Shown: positions 10,301 to 21,900 of the stretch, one piece after another
Numbering within the stretch: position 1 is the first letter of the stretch
How the letters are laid out: each line of letters opens with the position of its first letter
Assembly (NCBI GenBank): GCA_051294375.1
Contig: CM119270.1
Coordinates: forward strand, 3,836,301-3,900,300
Direction of reading: 5' to 3'
Length of the DNA stretch: 64,000 nucleotides
DNA from: Paraspadella gotoi
Taxonomy: Eukaryota > Chaetognatha
Notes under the pieces: generated by a model
Seen by the model: only the letters and a program-made list of their open reading frames with translations
What the model was told of the DNA's origin: nothing
The model's database searches: none
Made by a program: the position numbers and the translations under genes

Positions 10301-12865
10301 AATGGGGGCCGTCGACGGGAGGAAAACGTCCGAGGGACAAAGAGGAGTTGAGAAAAATGGAGGCGAGAGTTGGGAAAGGAATAATAAGGAAGAATGGCGG
10401 GAGAGAGAAAGATGGCCAAGTGGGGAAATGGATTTAAATTTCAATCTTTTGTGTTTTTAATTGTGGCTTTGGGCCCATTTATTTGATTCTTTTGTTTGAC
10501 CGCGAGGGCGTGACAACTTCAAACGAGCGAAGCGAATAGAAATAAGCAATCTGGATTTTCTTTATCGTAATAATGTGATTTCCATAGTATTATAATTTTA
10601 TTCAAAACAAAATTACCCAGTGTCTGAATAACGTTTTTTTTTTTTAAAGATGAACTCCGTGTCTGTAGCTGAGTTAGACCACGAGGATTTTTAAAAAATA
10701 GTAATAAATTGATTCTAATTACTTCCATCATTTAAGTCATTTGATTTGGAGACACAAAAGGTTTCCCGCCTTTCGATAAAAAGAAAAACAACAAAATCTT
10801 CCCTTCAGTCCTTCTTCACAACCAAAATCTCACCGTGCCCCCCGGATGTTGATCCGCTGTGCGAGGAGTCGTCGTCGAGGCTCTCGGGCAAGTTGATCAT
10901 GTTGGCGGCGGTGGCGGGATTGCGGTAGTCGGCCATGTTGCCGCGGTGGTAGTGCGTGTAGTGATAGGTGAGGCCGGGCCGCGTTTTGTACCGAGTCCCG
11001 CAGAGTTCGCAATGGAACGGCTTCTCGATGGGATCGTCGGTCGAAGAGTTCTTCATGCGGCCGCCGCGCTTAGAGGTCGGCGCGGTTGAAGGGGACTTGG
11101 GGGTGTGAGTGGAGGGGGGGGGGACAGTGGGGGGAAAGTGAAAACGTGAATACAGGGATGGGATAAAAACTTGATACAAATACTAGGCGGCGAGGGGATT
11201 ACGATTTCTATGAGAATTTAATTGATTACAAAGGCTCAAAATAGATCCGACCTTGGTCAAGATCGAGACCCGGATATCGATCGGATATGAACCATTAAAA
11301 TTCTGACGAATTCTGTCTATTGTCTAAAGTCCATAAGAGAACACGGACGAAAGGTTTAACAACCTGTTTTAACCAAAGAAGCTGACGAGACTCTTTGTCC
11401 GGTTCGACTAACTCGAGTTCAATGTCCCCCCCCAACCCGAGGCTCCCCCCCGCCACCCTTCCCAACTTCCACCGGGTGTAACGAGGTCGCATCGAGGAAA
11501 AAAATGTTTCGCGCTTTTAGAAAAAAAAATGTTAAAAAAAAAAAATAAAATAAAAAAACAGAATGGGGGAAAAGAAAAAAAAAATTCTCGCCTTTGACGA
11601 CGAAGAATTATGAAGACGGATTCGCGGGGAAAATTCCGAAGCCAATTCCCCCTCCATTCAGTTTTTTTTTATCGGACAAATAAACCTCGCGGTGAATAAA
11701 ACAATCTTTCCGCCCCTCCATCATCGTTTCCACCTATTATCCCCTCCCCTTCTCTTCCCCTTTGACTTTTCCATCATCGTTTCCACCTATTATCCCCTCC
11801 CCTTCTCTTCCCCTTGACTTTTCCATCCTTCCAACATCGTTTCCACCTATTATCCCTCCCTTCTCTTCCCCTTTGACTTTTCCATCCTTCCAACATCGTT
11901 TCCACCTATTATCCCCTCCCCTTCTCTTCCCCTTTGACTTTTCCATCCTTCCATCATCGTTTCCCAACCTTTTCGCCCCCACCAATCTTCCGTCTCTAGT
12001 ATACTCTTCTATCACAAGCAACCTTTCTACCCTGTATCCTGAAACCTCCCATCCCAGTTTAACCTTTCTTTCTTCCTTCCTCCTAGAGACTCTCACTCAT
12101 CTGCTATTATCCCACATTCCACTTTCACTTAATAACTCCCCAACATCTGACGTCAACCCTTAGTCTCGCTCCACAAACAAAGCGGGTCTCTTCGTCCACC
12201 CATCTCTGTCCATCACAATTCTTACGCATTTTTCTGAAAAAAAGATTCGCTCCTTAATTCTAAAACGGCCTTAAAAGACCGATTTCACATCCTCCGGATT
12301 TCTCCGAACCTAATTCCTCCAAAAGCGAGGCGGCTCAAAGTCCCAAACGCTCCCCTTTACCCTGCCCATTGCCCAATACCCTTTCTTTTTGTCCCTTCTC
12401 ACCCCTGTAGACGATTTGGACTGATTTGGGATTCCGGACGAAAGATTGAGGAGGGATTTTTTCTTCTTCTTTGGTTTCGTCGTCGTCGTCGTCGTCGTCG
12501 TTGGCGGAGGATCTTCGAGTGTCTCCAGTTCAGTCACTGGAACGAATGAAGAAAAGAGATTTTTTTTTTTCTGGAAGTGGAGAGATAATATAAACCCGGG
12601 GCTTAGTGACAGAGAGAAAAGGAGTGGTGAGAGGAAATATAAATAAAAAAAAAGGAAAGTTAACGAGAAGATAAAATAATAAAATAATGTAATGAGTTGC
12701 TTGAATCAGAGGTACAGAATTTTGACATTTGAGAAAATAATCATAAGAAATTGAGGCAAGAAGGTAATAATACAAAAAAATGGAACAAAACAAGAAGGAA
12801 AGAAATAAAAGCCTATTCAATGCACCTTCCTATAGGGTGAAAACGAGAAATTAATAAATTCAATA

Positions 12866-12907
<42 letters not shown>

Positions 12908-15636
12908 TTTTCGTTAGTACCCAATCTCATTAATCGCGACTAGAATCTGACTAAATTTTCGCGTCGAAATAAATTGAAAAGGACGAACTGAAATTCCCAT
13001 TTTAAATTTGAATTGTGTAGGGGGTGTGCGAGAAAAAAACCCAATAATTTGTGGATTAAAAAAAATTACATTTTTTCATGGACAAAAACAAATGACAAAT
13101 CAAAAAAAAATAATATTATAAACAAACAATTACTTCGTAAATTAATAAACTCCCAATGAAGCCTCATCTCCTCTAACTTACCTCCCTCCAAACCGCCGAC
13201 GACGTGAGGCGACGGTCTTCCTTCCTCCCGCGGCTGCTGAAGCGGATGCGGCTGTTGCAGCGCACCGGGTCGCATTCCGCCAGAGTAGAAGGGATCACCA
13301 GAGGTTTTAAAGAATCCCCCGTGATGCGGAGCCCCGTGATGCGGTCCTGTCGGCGGTCCCCACGGACCGCCGTTCGAACCGCCGTAATGTCCGGGCGGAA
13401 CGAGGTAGTTCCCGCCGCCGCCTCCACCGCCGCCGCTACCAGGAAAGTTTTGGTGGTGGCCAAAGTGTCCGCCATAGTGGCTGTTCTGAGGGTAAGTCGA
13501 GGTTGGAGGGTTGTAGCCGCCGCCGCCGCCACCATAACCGGAAGTCTCGTAGGCGTTGTTGCCGTAATGAGTTCCGCCGGAATTATTGGCCCCGGCGTTG
13601 CCGAACCCGTTTCCGACGTGGTTGTAAGCGGTGTTGCCGTTATTGCTGTAAGCGTTGCTGTCGTTATTATTGTTGCCGTTGTTCGAGTTGCCGTAGGAAG
13701 AGGGGCTGTCGAAGTTAGTTGCGGCGCTGTTGTTGGTGCTGCTGCTGCTGGCGTTGCTGTTGTTGTTGTTGCTGGCTTCGCAGAGGCCGCCGCTCTCTCG
13801 CGAATCCTCGTCCCAGGCGGCGCCGGCGCCTGAGTCGCTGCCGGCGGCGTCGGGTGGGCGTAGCTGAGCCGAGGAAGGATCAGGACTCTCTGTGGCGGTG
13901 AAAAGAGTGGGGGAAGTTAGATTGGATAGTAAGAGGGAAAGAATCATTGAAATGAAAAATTAAAAAATTAAAAAAGAAATCGGTAAACGGAAGCTCGGAT
14001 AAAATCATTTGACCCTAGAGTAAAAAAAAAATGGTCGAAGAGCTGGAACTGGTTGTTTGAACGAAAAATGGAAGCGAGAGTAAAAGAGATGAATGGAGAG
14101 AAGGACAGAAACTGAGAAAGGACCCAGATGAAAAACGGCGTCAAGGAAGGAAAGGGACGACGGAAAGTCTGAAAAATTAAAAAAAAAAACTCGTTTCTAA
14201 ATGAAAAGCAAGGATGACGGAGAGGCGGCAAACGGGGGGGGGAGGGCTGGGGGGCGAAACGAGAGAGGAGGCGCCCCCCCCAACCCCCGAACAATCGGAG
14301 GAGGACAATGAAACGTTGGAAATTAAACTGGATTAGAGAATGAAAGAGAAGCGAAAACACAAGCGAGGGCTAGAGAAAAAAAAAAGCTGAAGAGGGGCGT
14401 GTGGTTAGGCCAAGAGGGGATTTGAATTGAAATCTATTTGATGTCGCGAGATTCGATACGCGAAAGAGGGTGGGCGGGGGTTTAAAAAATAAAAAAAAGA
14501 GGCTGGTGAATCGTGAATTAGAAACGAAGGGAAAAAAAAGGCGGGTGAGAAACGAGGGAGAAATATTTCTGAAATTATTTTTTTTCCGCATAAACAGATT
14601 GATGGTGTTTTTCTCAAGGTCAAAAAACTAATTTAGAGGAAAACCATGGAATCCTGAAAGGTAAACAAACTTTAAATTTCTTTCGGATAAATTTTTTCTC
14701 GGAAATTTTTCAACCCCCCCAACCCCTTTCAATTTTTTTTTCCTGTTAAAATATGTTCGCAGTACAGTAAGAATATTATTTGTAGTTCAAATCTCCCAAG
14801 CCAGAAGACATAACACATTCTGGGTAAACAAACAAACAATCTGCCACTCCCCCCTCCAACCCACCGGTCGGCGTGTCGTCCCGGACGGGTGCCTCCACAG
14901 CCTCGCCGAGACCTCGACAGAAGTTGGGGTCGGCGGCGATACAAGCGTAGATATTGAGTTGGTGGCGCCGGCGCCATTTGCGAGACGGATAAAGAAACAA
15001 CTGGGATCGCTTGCCCGCCGTCCGTTGCTGCGGCGTCTTCCACAGCAAGCAGTTGCTCTGAGCGACGCCAGTCTGCGCGGGGGAAGATAATGAAACGGGG
15101 TAAGGTAATGAGGGGTAGATTTTAAAAAAAGTGAGTTGGTTGGAACGGAGCGGTTTTGGGAGAACAAAAAAAGTTCAACGGAGCGGACAATGGGCTGGAA
15201 GGGTGAGGTAAAAGAAGATTAACGCTTACGGGTCGGTGAGCGATTCGAGGTCAGGACCGCAGTTTTCTTGGGATAATCGAGGTTTTTTAACGACCGACCG
15301 AATAAAGGGAGGAGATGGAGCAACAGAGAGAGAATAGAAAAGGAGATTTAATTCACTTAACTTTATTTACAAAAAGGTAATAGTGACAGAAATACTATAA
15401 TCGGCTAATTGTATAAAATTATCAATGATTATCTAATACATATAAATCAAATTAGCCGCAACCTTTGAGCACTTCAAACTCCAGCTAACCTGCGAATCTA
15501 AGAAGGGAAGACGTTGATTTCTCTCGAGGCGGAGTCGCGTGTTCCACGAGGCCGTGTGCAGCACAGTGTTGGTGTAGATCTGCAAATCCCCGCCCACTGC
15601 CGCTCGCCGCTCCAGCAGCGCCGGCACCTCCAGCAT
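4606..15636 (-). CDS. d4: d4/DPF family double-PHD protein (BAF complex histone reader), ten exons, 809 aa
   Basis: Exons in transcript order: 15490-15636, 14865-15072, 13182-13889, 12403-12536, 10834-11095, 9914-10039, 6665-7114, 5030-5187, 4846-4944, 4606-4743. All junctions are GT-AG with matching phases. Exons 1-2 encode the Requiem/DPF N-terminal domain (RLPFLDSQ joined to [11 protein letters not shown]). Exon 5 has the single d4 C2H2 finger (about residues 427-449, [18 protein letters not shown]). Exons 8-10 encode the tandem PHD fingers (about 679-809), including [39 protein letters not shown] and WSCHLC. DPF proteins bind acylated/modified H3 tails as BAF remodeller subunits in the nucleus. 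The start ATG gives 49 residues before the conserved splice site, close to vertebrate DPF2. It is unusual in length (vertebrate DPF about 390 aa) because of a Gly/Asn-rich exon 3 and a Pro/His-rich exon 7. Confidence 0.92.
5340..5620. repeat. Purine-rich minisatellite in d4 intron 7
   Basis: Imperfect units of the type GAGGCAGAGGAGGAGAATGA repeat about a dozen times with variable length. The tract is nearly all A and G on the plus strand, so the d4 pre-mRNA carries a long pyrimidine tract here. The intron (5188-6664) otherwise has A-rich sequence at 5620-6010 and the SINE-like element. Confidence 0.8.
6060..6500 (+). mobile_element. SINE-like dispersed repeat in d4 intron 7
   Basis: The block at about 6133-6160 (GCGCTCGAGCCCCAGTGCCG) resembles the B-box region of tRNA-derived SINEs. 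A distal block at about 6415-6482 (CAAGATAGCTTATTTATT followed by AATGAATGGATAATTTTTA) recurs near 47.99-48.03, 49.22-49.27 and 53.93-53.99 kb and in their inverted copies. The shared distal block supports a dispersed element family; the SINE class is an inference because no convincing A box was found. Ends are approximate. Confidence 0.4.
7306..7377. repeat. (GA)n microsatellite in d4 intron 6
   Basis: About 72 bp of GA dinucleotides with one interrupting A, located about 90 bp upstream of the first of the paired hairpin repeats. Confidence 0.95.
7468..7716 (+). repeat. Hairpin-rich repeat, copy 2
   Basis: About 249 bp made almost wholly of consecutive stem-loops: GGCGGT/ACCGCC at the start, AGCCAA/TTGGCT, CAGAGGG/CCCTCTG around a loop of about 45 nt, CCAGT/ACTGG inside GGTAAC/GTCACC, GATGCCCCAT/ATGGGGCATC, and GGCAAC/GTTGCC at the end. 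It shares order and orientation with copy 3 (7951-8196), 234 bp downstream, and is inverted relative to copy 1 (667-911). It lies in d4 intron 6. No protein is encoded. Confidence 0.85.
7717..7950 (+). mobile_element. Spacer between the two hairpin repeats, with a 3-unit tandem repeat
   Basis: The 234-bp spacer contains three imperfect units of about 33 bp built on TACGCTACGACAAACGCCTA and a C-rich tail (about 7755-7850). Immediately after copy 2 comes TGGTGAGCCCTACTCGAAC, whose reverse complement ends in CCA and contains GTTCGAGT like a tRNA 3' end. This resembles a primer-binding site, so copies 2 and 3 plus this spacer may form a miniature terminal-repeat retroelement of about 730 bp. No target-site duplication was found around the pair, so the assignment is tentative. 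Confidence 0.4.
7951..8196 (+). repeat. Hairpin-rich repeat, copy 3
   Basis: About 246 bp, same orientation as copy 2 and the same chain of blocks from GGCGGTATA to GTTGCCATA. It is more diverged: the AGCCCAATCCATTGGCT stem is kept, the CAGAGGG arm has mutated to CAAGGGG, and the GATGCCCC stem is disrupted. The pattern suggests an older or relaxed copy. Confidence 0.8.
8859..8920 (-). other. Candidate 62-nt cassette exon in d4 intron 6
   Basis: A pyrimidine tract and CGCAG acceptor precede 8920, and a strong donor GAG|GTAAGC follows 8859. The 62 nt are open in the frame that continues exon 6, but 62 is not a multiple of three, so inclusion would shift exon 7 out of frame and remove the PHD fingers. 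It may be a poison exon or chance splice signals. No DPF homology is visible in its 20 codons. Confidence 0.3.
11719..11965. repeat. 58-bp minisatellite in d4 intron 4, four to five units
   Basis: Units of the form CATCGTTTCCACCTATTATC, then CCCTCCCCTTCTCTTCCCCT, then TTGACTTTTCCATC recur at about 52-58 bp spacing, with small differences (CCTTCCAA versus CCATCA, loss of a C). The strand asymmetry is strong: the plus strand is pyrimidine-rich. Confidence 0.92.
12869..12904. repeat. (CT)n microsatellite in d4 intron 3
   Basis: About 18 TC/CT units between d4 exons 3 and 4. Confidence 0.95.
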
Positions 15637-16804
15637 GATTCTTTCCGATTTAACGGGGCGAGAGTGGGAGATGGGGCTACGGCTGGGCAAGGGCGGTTTA
15701 CGCTCTCGCCCGCCGCTTAATTCCAACCGCGGAACATATAGTCTCCTTTTCTTTGTTTGTTTGTGAAAACGTACGCCCTCAAACGCTACACGATAAAAAA
15801 TATAACTAAATTTTTTTCTTTAATTGAGCTTTGGGGAAAAAGGGGGCGAGCCGGTGGCCTGATTTGAGATCAATAGATTATTGGGTTAACATTTCTTGTC
15901 GAAATGATAAATATTACCGTAACATTAGGCAAAGAAGGGACAGCGAGTAATTATTAAGGCACTCTCGGGAGAAATGGTTTATCCCCACAAATACCGATGA
16001 AAAATTTACTTCTAAGCGTCACCTTAATATCTGAACTCGACTTTAACTAAAACGTTTTATTTAAATGTCATAAAACGAAACAAAATCCCTTCATTTCAAC
16101 AAATTAGAAACAAAGAAAAAAGTGTTCATTGTTTAATATGCAAGTACGGAATCTCTTTTATTTCTCAGATGTAATATTTTTTGAAATCTACATTTTTTTA
16201 TCTCGAAAATCTTGATAAATTTAATCCATGGACATTTTAAGAGTCAACCTGCGCATCACAAAATGTAATATAATTTACTTAATGCACATGTACAACACAT
16301 TTAATTTCATAGGAATGTTAAGATGTTCGATGGGATTTGGCTTGTCATTATGACAATAAAAGCTATAGCCATAGGAAATGAACAAACGTAAATTAATCTT
16401 TTAAGATTAGTAAAAAGAAGAAATAAATGACAAAGAAGGAGTAACCGAGAACCACTGTCATGCAGATGAAACAGAATACCTCAACTTGAGAATCAACATA
16501 CGGCAAGACTAAACTTTTTTTAAACAAATTTGAAGTACGAACTAAAGTACTAATGTATCTATTAAATTCTATCTAAAATCCACAGAACCATTTATTGTTT
16601 CTACTAACAATCCCCATAAAACCAATCTTGAAAAAGTTTCAGAAGGTTCTGGAAACATGAAAAGTCATTAGATTATAAAATAAGGTACATTTTCCCTTTT
16701 TTTCAAGGGACAATAATTCTGAAAAAAAAAAAATTCTTGAGGTGGACCAACAAGGGCGAAGTTCGAGAGTTCCCATATTATGTATGTTTTTGTTGAGACA
16801 AGCA
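15637..16804. other. Spacer upstream of d4 and downstream of VIP36
   Basis: The part next to d4 (15640-15720) is GC-richer and likely holds the d4 5' untranslated region and promoter; I see no clear TATA element. The rest is AT-rich with no convincing open frame, repeat or RNA gene, and presumably includes the VIP36 3' untranslated region. Confidence 0.5.
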
Positions 16805-17990
16805 TCAATAAAACCGTTTTCTTCCCGGCCCCCCGGGCCGAGACCACGAACCATCCATGCAGACGACGACGACGATGCCGACGACCACGAGGGCGATGAG
16901 GACCCCGAGGACGATGAAGAAGATGGCCACGCCCCCGATGCCGCCTTCCGGGTCGTCGTGACGCTCCCGCGGGGACTCGTAGTAATCGGCGCGGGGAACG
17001 ATCGAACCGGCGTCTTCGTCCGAAGATTCCGTCTCGTCTTCGGACTCGAGTTGATAAGTTTTTATGCTGATGAAGTCGTGGAAATCGGTGAGATCGCCCG
17101 TCGCTGCCGTGAGACCGAAGAAATACCTTGGGTGAAGAGATGGGATGACATATTAATTTAAAATGATAATATTAATAATAATAATACGAAGCGAGGACAA
17201 TTTCTTTAGCGAGAAATCGACAAATAAAACTAATTTACATATTGTCGACTAAAACAGAACTTCCATAATCTCTCAAGTCGAAGGCAAAGAAACCTTACCC
17301 TGTGGGTAAGTGCACTCCGTCAACCTCGAAACATTCTCGCCACGCCCTCTTATTGTCGATGTCCATCTTGACGGTGAGTCTCTTTCCCTCGTAACGAATC
17401 AAGAGAAAGGTCTCGTAGTCTTTGTTTCTCAGCTGCGACTCGCATCCGGCGATGGAGGTGTGAGTTCCGTCCATGTCGTGATCGTATCGTAGCGACCCGT
17501 TCGACACCATGGCCGATATGTAAGGATGGGCGTGGTTGTGCGGCCCGTTGTGGTTCGAGTAAGTGTCCACGAAGACGCCGAGCCCCATGAACTCGTCCGC
17601 GTTGCCAAAGACGTTGCCGGGTTGCATCCGGTCCTTGACGTACCAGAAGGCGAACCCGTCGCCGAAGAGATCCTGTTTCGTGTTGCTCCACACTTTGAAA
17701 TGGACGTGTAGTTCCCAGCTGCGCAGCTGCACCGGGACGCTGTTCCAGATGTAGCCTTTAACACCCTGCTTGTCCGAAGTGAGGCGCACGTAGTTGGAGG
17801 TAATCATGGCGTCGCCGCCAAAGTCCCAAAGCTGGCGTCCGCCGGCGCCAACGTGATGGTAGGGCTTGACCAGGGTGTGCTCCCGCTTTTGGTAATCCTT
17901 GGTGCTCCAGCTCGACTCGGATCGAGTGGGGAGAAAGAGTTCGTGCAGGCAGAACTGCGACAACAGGCAAAACAGGCCCAAGCGAATCAT
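16805..17990 (-). CDS. LMAN2: VIP36/LMAN2-type L-type lectin cargo receptor, 337 aa
   Basis: Two exons: 17299-17990 and 16805-17126, joined in phase 2 (GG|G). The first exon encodes a signal peptide (about residues 1-25, LGLFCLLSQFCL) and the leguminous-type lectin domain, with WDFGGDAMITSNYVRLT, FGDGFAFWY, GLGVFVDTYSNHNGPHNH and the HPYISAMVSNGSLRYDHDMD block typical of VIP36. The second exon has an acidic stalk, one transmembrane segment (VAIFFIVLGVLIALVVVGIV) and a short cytosolic tail ending KRFY, the same tail as vertebrate VIP36. The family binds high-mannose glycans with Ca2+ and cycles between ER and Golgi as a cargo receptor. Length is close to human LMAN2 (356 aa). It could equally be the LMAN2L branch, since invertebrates often have a single gene. 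Confidence 0.94.
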
Positions 17991-18901
17991 GGTTGTTTTT
18001 TATTTTCGTTCAGTTTTTTTTAATTTGTTGCCTAATGTCGCTAAAGAGCTGAGCAATATGACTTTTCTGCAAATGAAAAACAACAAAACGAAACTCGCGA
18101 ACGAAACAAACATGGAATTCTTTTTTTCGTTTAAAATTTAGCAATATGATCAAATGATCCAATTCAAAATAGGATTTTAATATTAAAAAAGCTATCTGCT
18201 AAAAAATCAAAAACAAACCAAAAAAAAAAAAAAACAAAAAAAAAAACAAAAAAAAAACTCGCACTTCAAAAATAAGGATGTACAGAGGAACAAAAAATCG
18301 GTATATAGCCAAGTATATAATTTGCGATGGTTTATAAAAATCGTTGGAAAAGTTGCCGCCAGTAAGCGAATCATGATTGGATCAATAGAAATAACCCCCT
18401 TTTTTAATGTATAAAATCTACCTTAAACGAAACGACGTTTCACTGTATTTGAGCAGCCAATTGAATAAAAATTAAACGGTTTATGGCTTTTAAAAACATT
18501 TACAAAACACACCGCCCCCCCCTCCAAAAAAAAAAATGACGCGCTCATATAGAGAAAGGCACTGACGAATGGGGTAAATAAAAAAAAATATTAGCACGCA
18601 ACAAATTATTCCAAATGGAATTTATAATAATTTAAATAATGACGGTACAAGAGAAAACGTCATCCTCGAAAAGGACGGCTTTCAAAAAAGGCACTGCCCT
18701 TCAAGGCACGTGACAGCGGATTAAAATACCGTTAAATAAATAACAACAAATAAATAATAAATTAAGGACGCAAGCCATCGGATTTTTTGTTCTTATTACA
18801 AAATAGAGTTCGTCCTAATATATAAAATGATTTTAGGTTGAATGGAGAGAGACTAGGTTTTGTCAAAAAAGCGACAAAAAGTTTTTTTAAAAGAGGCAAG
18901 A
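17991..18901. other. Spacer between VIP36 and the homeodomain gene
   Basis: AT-rich. An A-rich stretch interrupted by single C residues lies at about 18215-18260. It should hold the VIP36 promoter and the homeodomain gene's 3' untranslated region. No gene was recognised. Confidence 0.5.
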
Positions 18902-21900
18902 TCATTGGCCGAGGTGCTTTTTATCCTTCTTCCTTCGTGTATGAAACCAATTTTTGACTTGATTGTCGGTGAGACCCAAAGATTGAGCCAACTCTTTCTT
19001 CTTCTCGCATGTTGGATACTTGGTGATGTTGTAGCAAGTGCTGAGGACTTCGGTTTGTTGGGAAGAAAAAGTACCAGATCGCTTCCGGACGTCAGCTTGG
19101 TTGAGACTGACGAAAAGGGGTAAATGAGTATCGCGCCGTTTAGTCAATATTAATAATAGAAAATAGAATATAATAGAAATAGATGAATCGGATTGTCTCG
19201 CTTCTTTGCCTTCTCTTCTCCCTTGACCAATCAAAGAAAAGGCTTCCCTCGCGGAACCGGCGTGAGAAATGAGAGAAGAAAATAGTTCATAAACTTGGGA
19301 ATTTGATGTTAGTTTTTTAAGGGTAAGTTGAAGACCGTCTCTTTTCTTCTCTCATCTCTTTCCCGTCGGTTCCGTGAGGGAAGCCTCCTCACTGATTGGT
19401 CAACAGAGAAGAAAAGGCAAAAAAGCCAAGCGAGATAAGAGAGAATGAGATCCATCTATCTATCTTCCCTGCGTTGCTATTAAACTAACCAATTAATTGA
19501 GGCCGCAATGGTGTTGCCGATCATCGATGGAGACATGTCCGCGGTTTTGTATTCGCTCGAATTTTCGCCCAAAATTTCGATCTCGACTTTGGAGGCGCCA
19601 GAGTTGGCGGCGATGTCGCCTCCGCTGTTCGTGAGAATTCTCTCCCCGGAATTGAGATTGGCCATCGAATTGGCGACGGAAACGTTGGGTTCACTCTCGG
19701 AAAAATTACAATCGGCGCCACCGCCGCCGACTCCTCCGCCGCCGCCATCGCTCAAGATGTTGGAAACGTTGGAACCGCTAACGATGGTGCTTGTCGCGAT
19801 GGAAATGACGGGACTAAAACCGCCGGGGGAACTAGTGGTCACGCCAGCAGCATTGCTAGGGACCATGGACCCCAGCCGAGAAGTGGCGACGATATTGGAC
19901 GTTGTATCGGTGCTCTGGATCGCGGCGACGTTGACAGCGCCGTTGGATCCGACGGCGGTAGTAGCGGTCAGGCCGCCGCCAAACCCTCCTTTAACGACAG
20001 CAGCGGCCGCGGAGTTGATGGCGGTCAGAAAAGGAATCGGGGTCATCGTGGGAAGAGAGGATTGACCGACGCTTCCCTTATTCGGCGATATCTGTGCCCC
20101 TTTTATCGGGGACATAGTAAAATTGGCTGGGCCTGGATACGACAGCGGCGCAGTGAGAACGGGCTTGGCCACGATCGACGCTTTCGGGGTCAACGGTGCC
20201 GGAGAGAACGTGGAAGCGATCGAAGGCGTCAGCGACCCCTTGGAAACGATTTCCGCGTCGCAAAAGCTCGAGGGAGGTTCTATGATGACGGTGGGCACGT
20301 TGGCCGTCGGCGTCGGCTGGCCGACCGGAGTCGGAGGAAACAATCCCTGAGCGAAGGTAGACTTCAACGTCGACAAAACCTGTTGGATGGAGAGCGGCGC
20401 CGACGCGGGCACTTGCGACACCGTCGATTTGAACTCGGATAAGATTTGACTCAAGTCCAGTTGCGCCTGGGGAGACTTCAAAAACATCTCGAAGGGATTT
20501 TCGACGGGCTGCTTGGCGCCGACGGCATCGAGAGTCGACGAGGACGTTCCTTTTCGACTCGTCAGAGACGGTAACGTCAACGAGACGGCCGGGTGGGGGG
20601 AGATGATCCTACCCTCCGTTTTTCTGACTTCGAAACCGTTCGTCTCCATCGAACTCGTTTCGTGCGTCGTCGTCGTCGGCGTCTTGACTTCCTCGAAAAT
20701 CTTGGCCTCGTCCAAATCGACGTTGGAAACTGGTGACGGTTGACAATCCAGAATTCCTTGGATCGCTTTGTTCGTCTCCGGGTCGATGCCTGGCGAAAAC
20801 ATTTAAAATTACCATCTCTACAATATCTTAAACTAAATCTAACAATACAGTTTTGATGAAAAAACATGAAACGACAAAGATGAACAAACACGAAGAAAAT
20901 AAACCTAAAAATAAGTGACTACCAACCTTCGATGATGCCCTCGCTACCGAGGGTGACTTCGATGGGCGAAGATCTCTCCGTCCCTCCCCCACGATTCTCG
21001 CCGCCCAGCTCCAGCAAATACGAATCCACCAACGGCTCCTTCAATTGCTCCATCGTCTCCTCGGCATCTCTCAGCGCCTCTGCCAGCGACGGCACGTCCA
21101 TCGGCTCTCCCGGCTTTTCCTGCGGCGGCATTTTCTGCTCCGCCGCGTCGGCGGCGTTCTGCGGCGCGGTAGCAGCGGAAGACGCCGTCAAGGCGGAGGA
21201 AGACGCGGGAATCATGACGACGCCGGGAGGCAGATTCGGCGACGAAGGCGTGCTAGGATTGAAGGTAACGGCGCGGGGCGAATCGGATTTGACGAGCCCG
21301 TTTAAATTAGCCTTGACTGTTGGTAGATTGGGCTTGGGCAGGGTCGTCTTGATCCCGGCCGCGCCGACGCCGAATTTCGAGACAGAGTTGGCGACCGAGT
21401 TCGCTTGACCGGCGAATCTTCCGACGCTGCCGACTTTGAAGCCGGAAACTCCGATGGACCGACCAGCGACATTGCGGTTGGCGCCGCCTCGTCCTCTCCC
21501 CACGCCGCCAACCAATCCCAAGTTGCCGTTGAAACTCGTTTCGCGTCCAATGGCTCGTCCACCCACGAGGCCCGACGCGGTATTTCGAAGGGCTCCGACA
21601 GTCCCTCCGCCATTGGTTTTGACAACAAGACCAGGGGTTTTCCCTTTAGGATTGACGTCGCCGCAGACGTTATAATCCATATTCTCTATGCCGCTGTAAG
21701 ACGCCTCACGGTTCTCGTTCGCGGGATTTTCAATGAGAACTTCGTTGACCAAGCTGTTGTTGCTGCTGCTGCCGTTACCGCCGCCGCCACCGCAGCCATT
21801 CGAGCCACCAACGTCCGCCACGTTGCGTCTCGGCACGCTGCTCTCCAGGACGACGTCGCTCGGGCCTGTCAGCGTCTCCGAAAGCTCAGGCTCCGTCAAG

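Noticed and set aside
10805-10833. Short alternative C-terminus by reading through the d4 exon 5 donor
   Set aside because: A stop soon after a donor is expected in any intron; nothing favours retention over the GTGAGA donor.
13204-13833. Plus-strand open frame of about 210 codons
   Set aside because: It is the antisense shadow of d4 exon 3, whose frame, phases and place in the gene are consistent.
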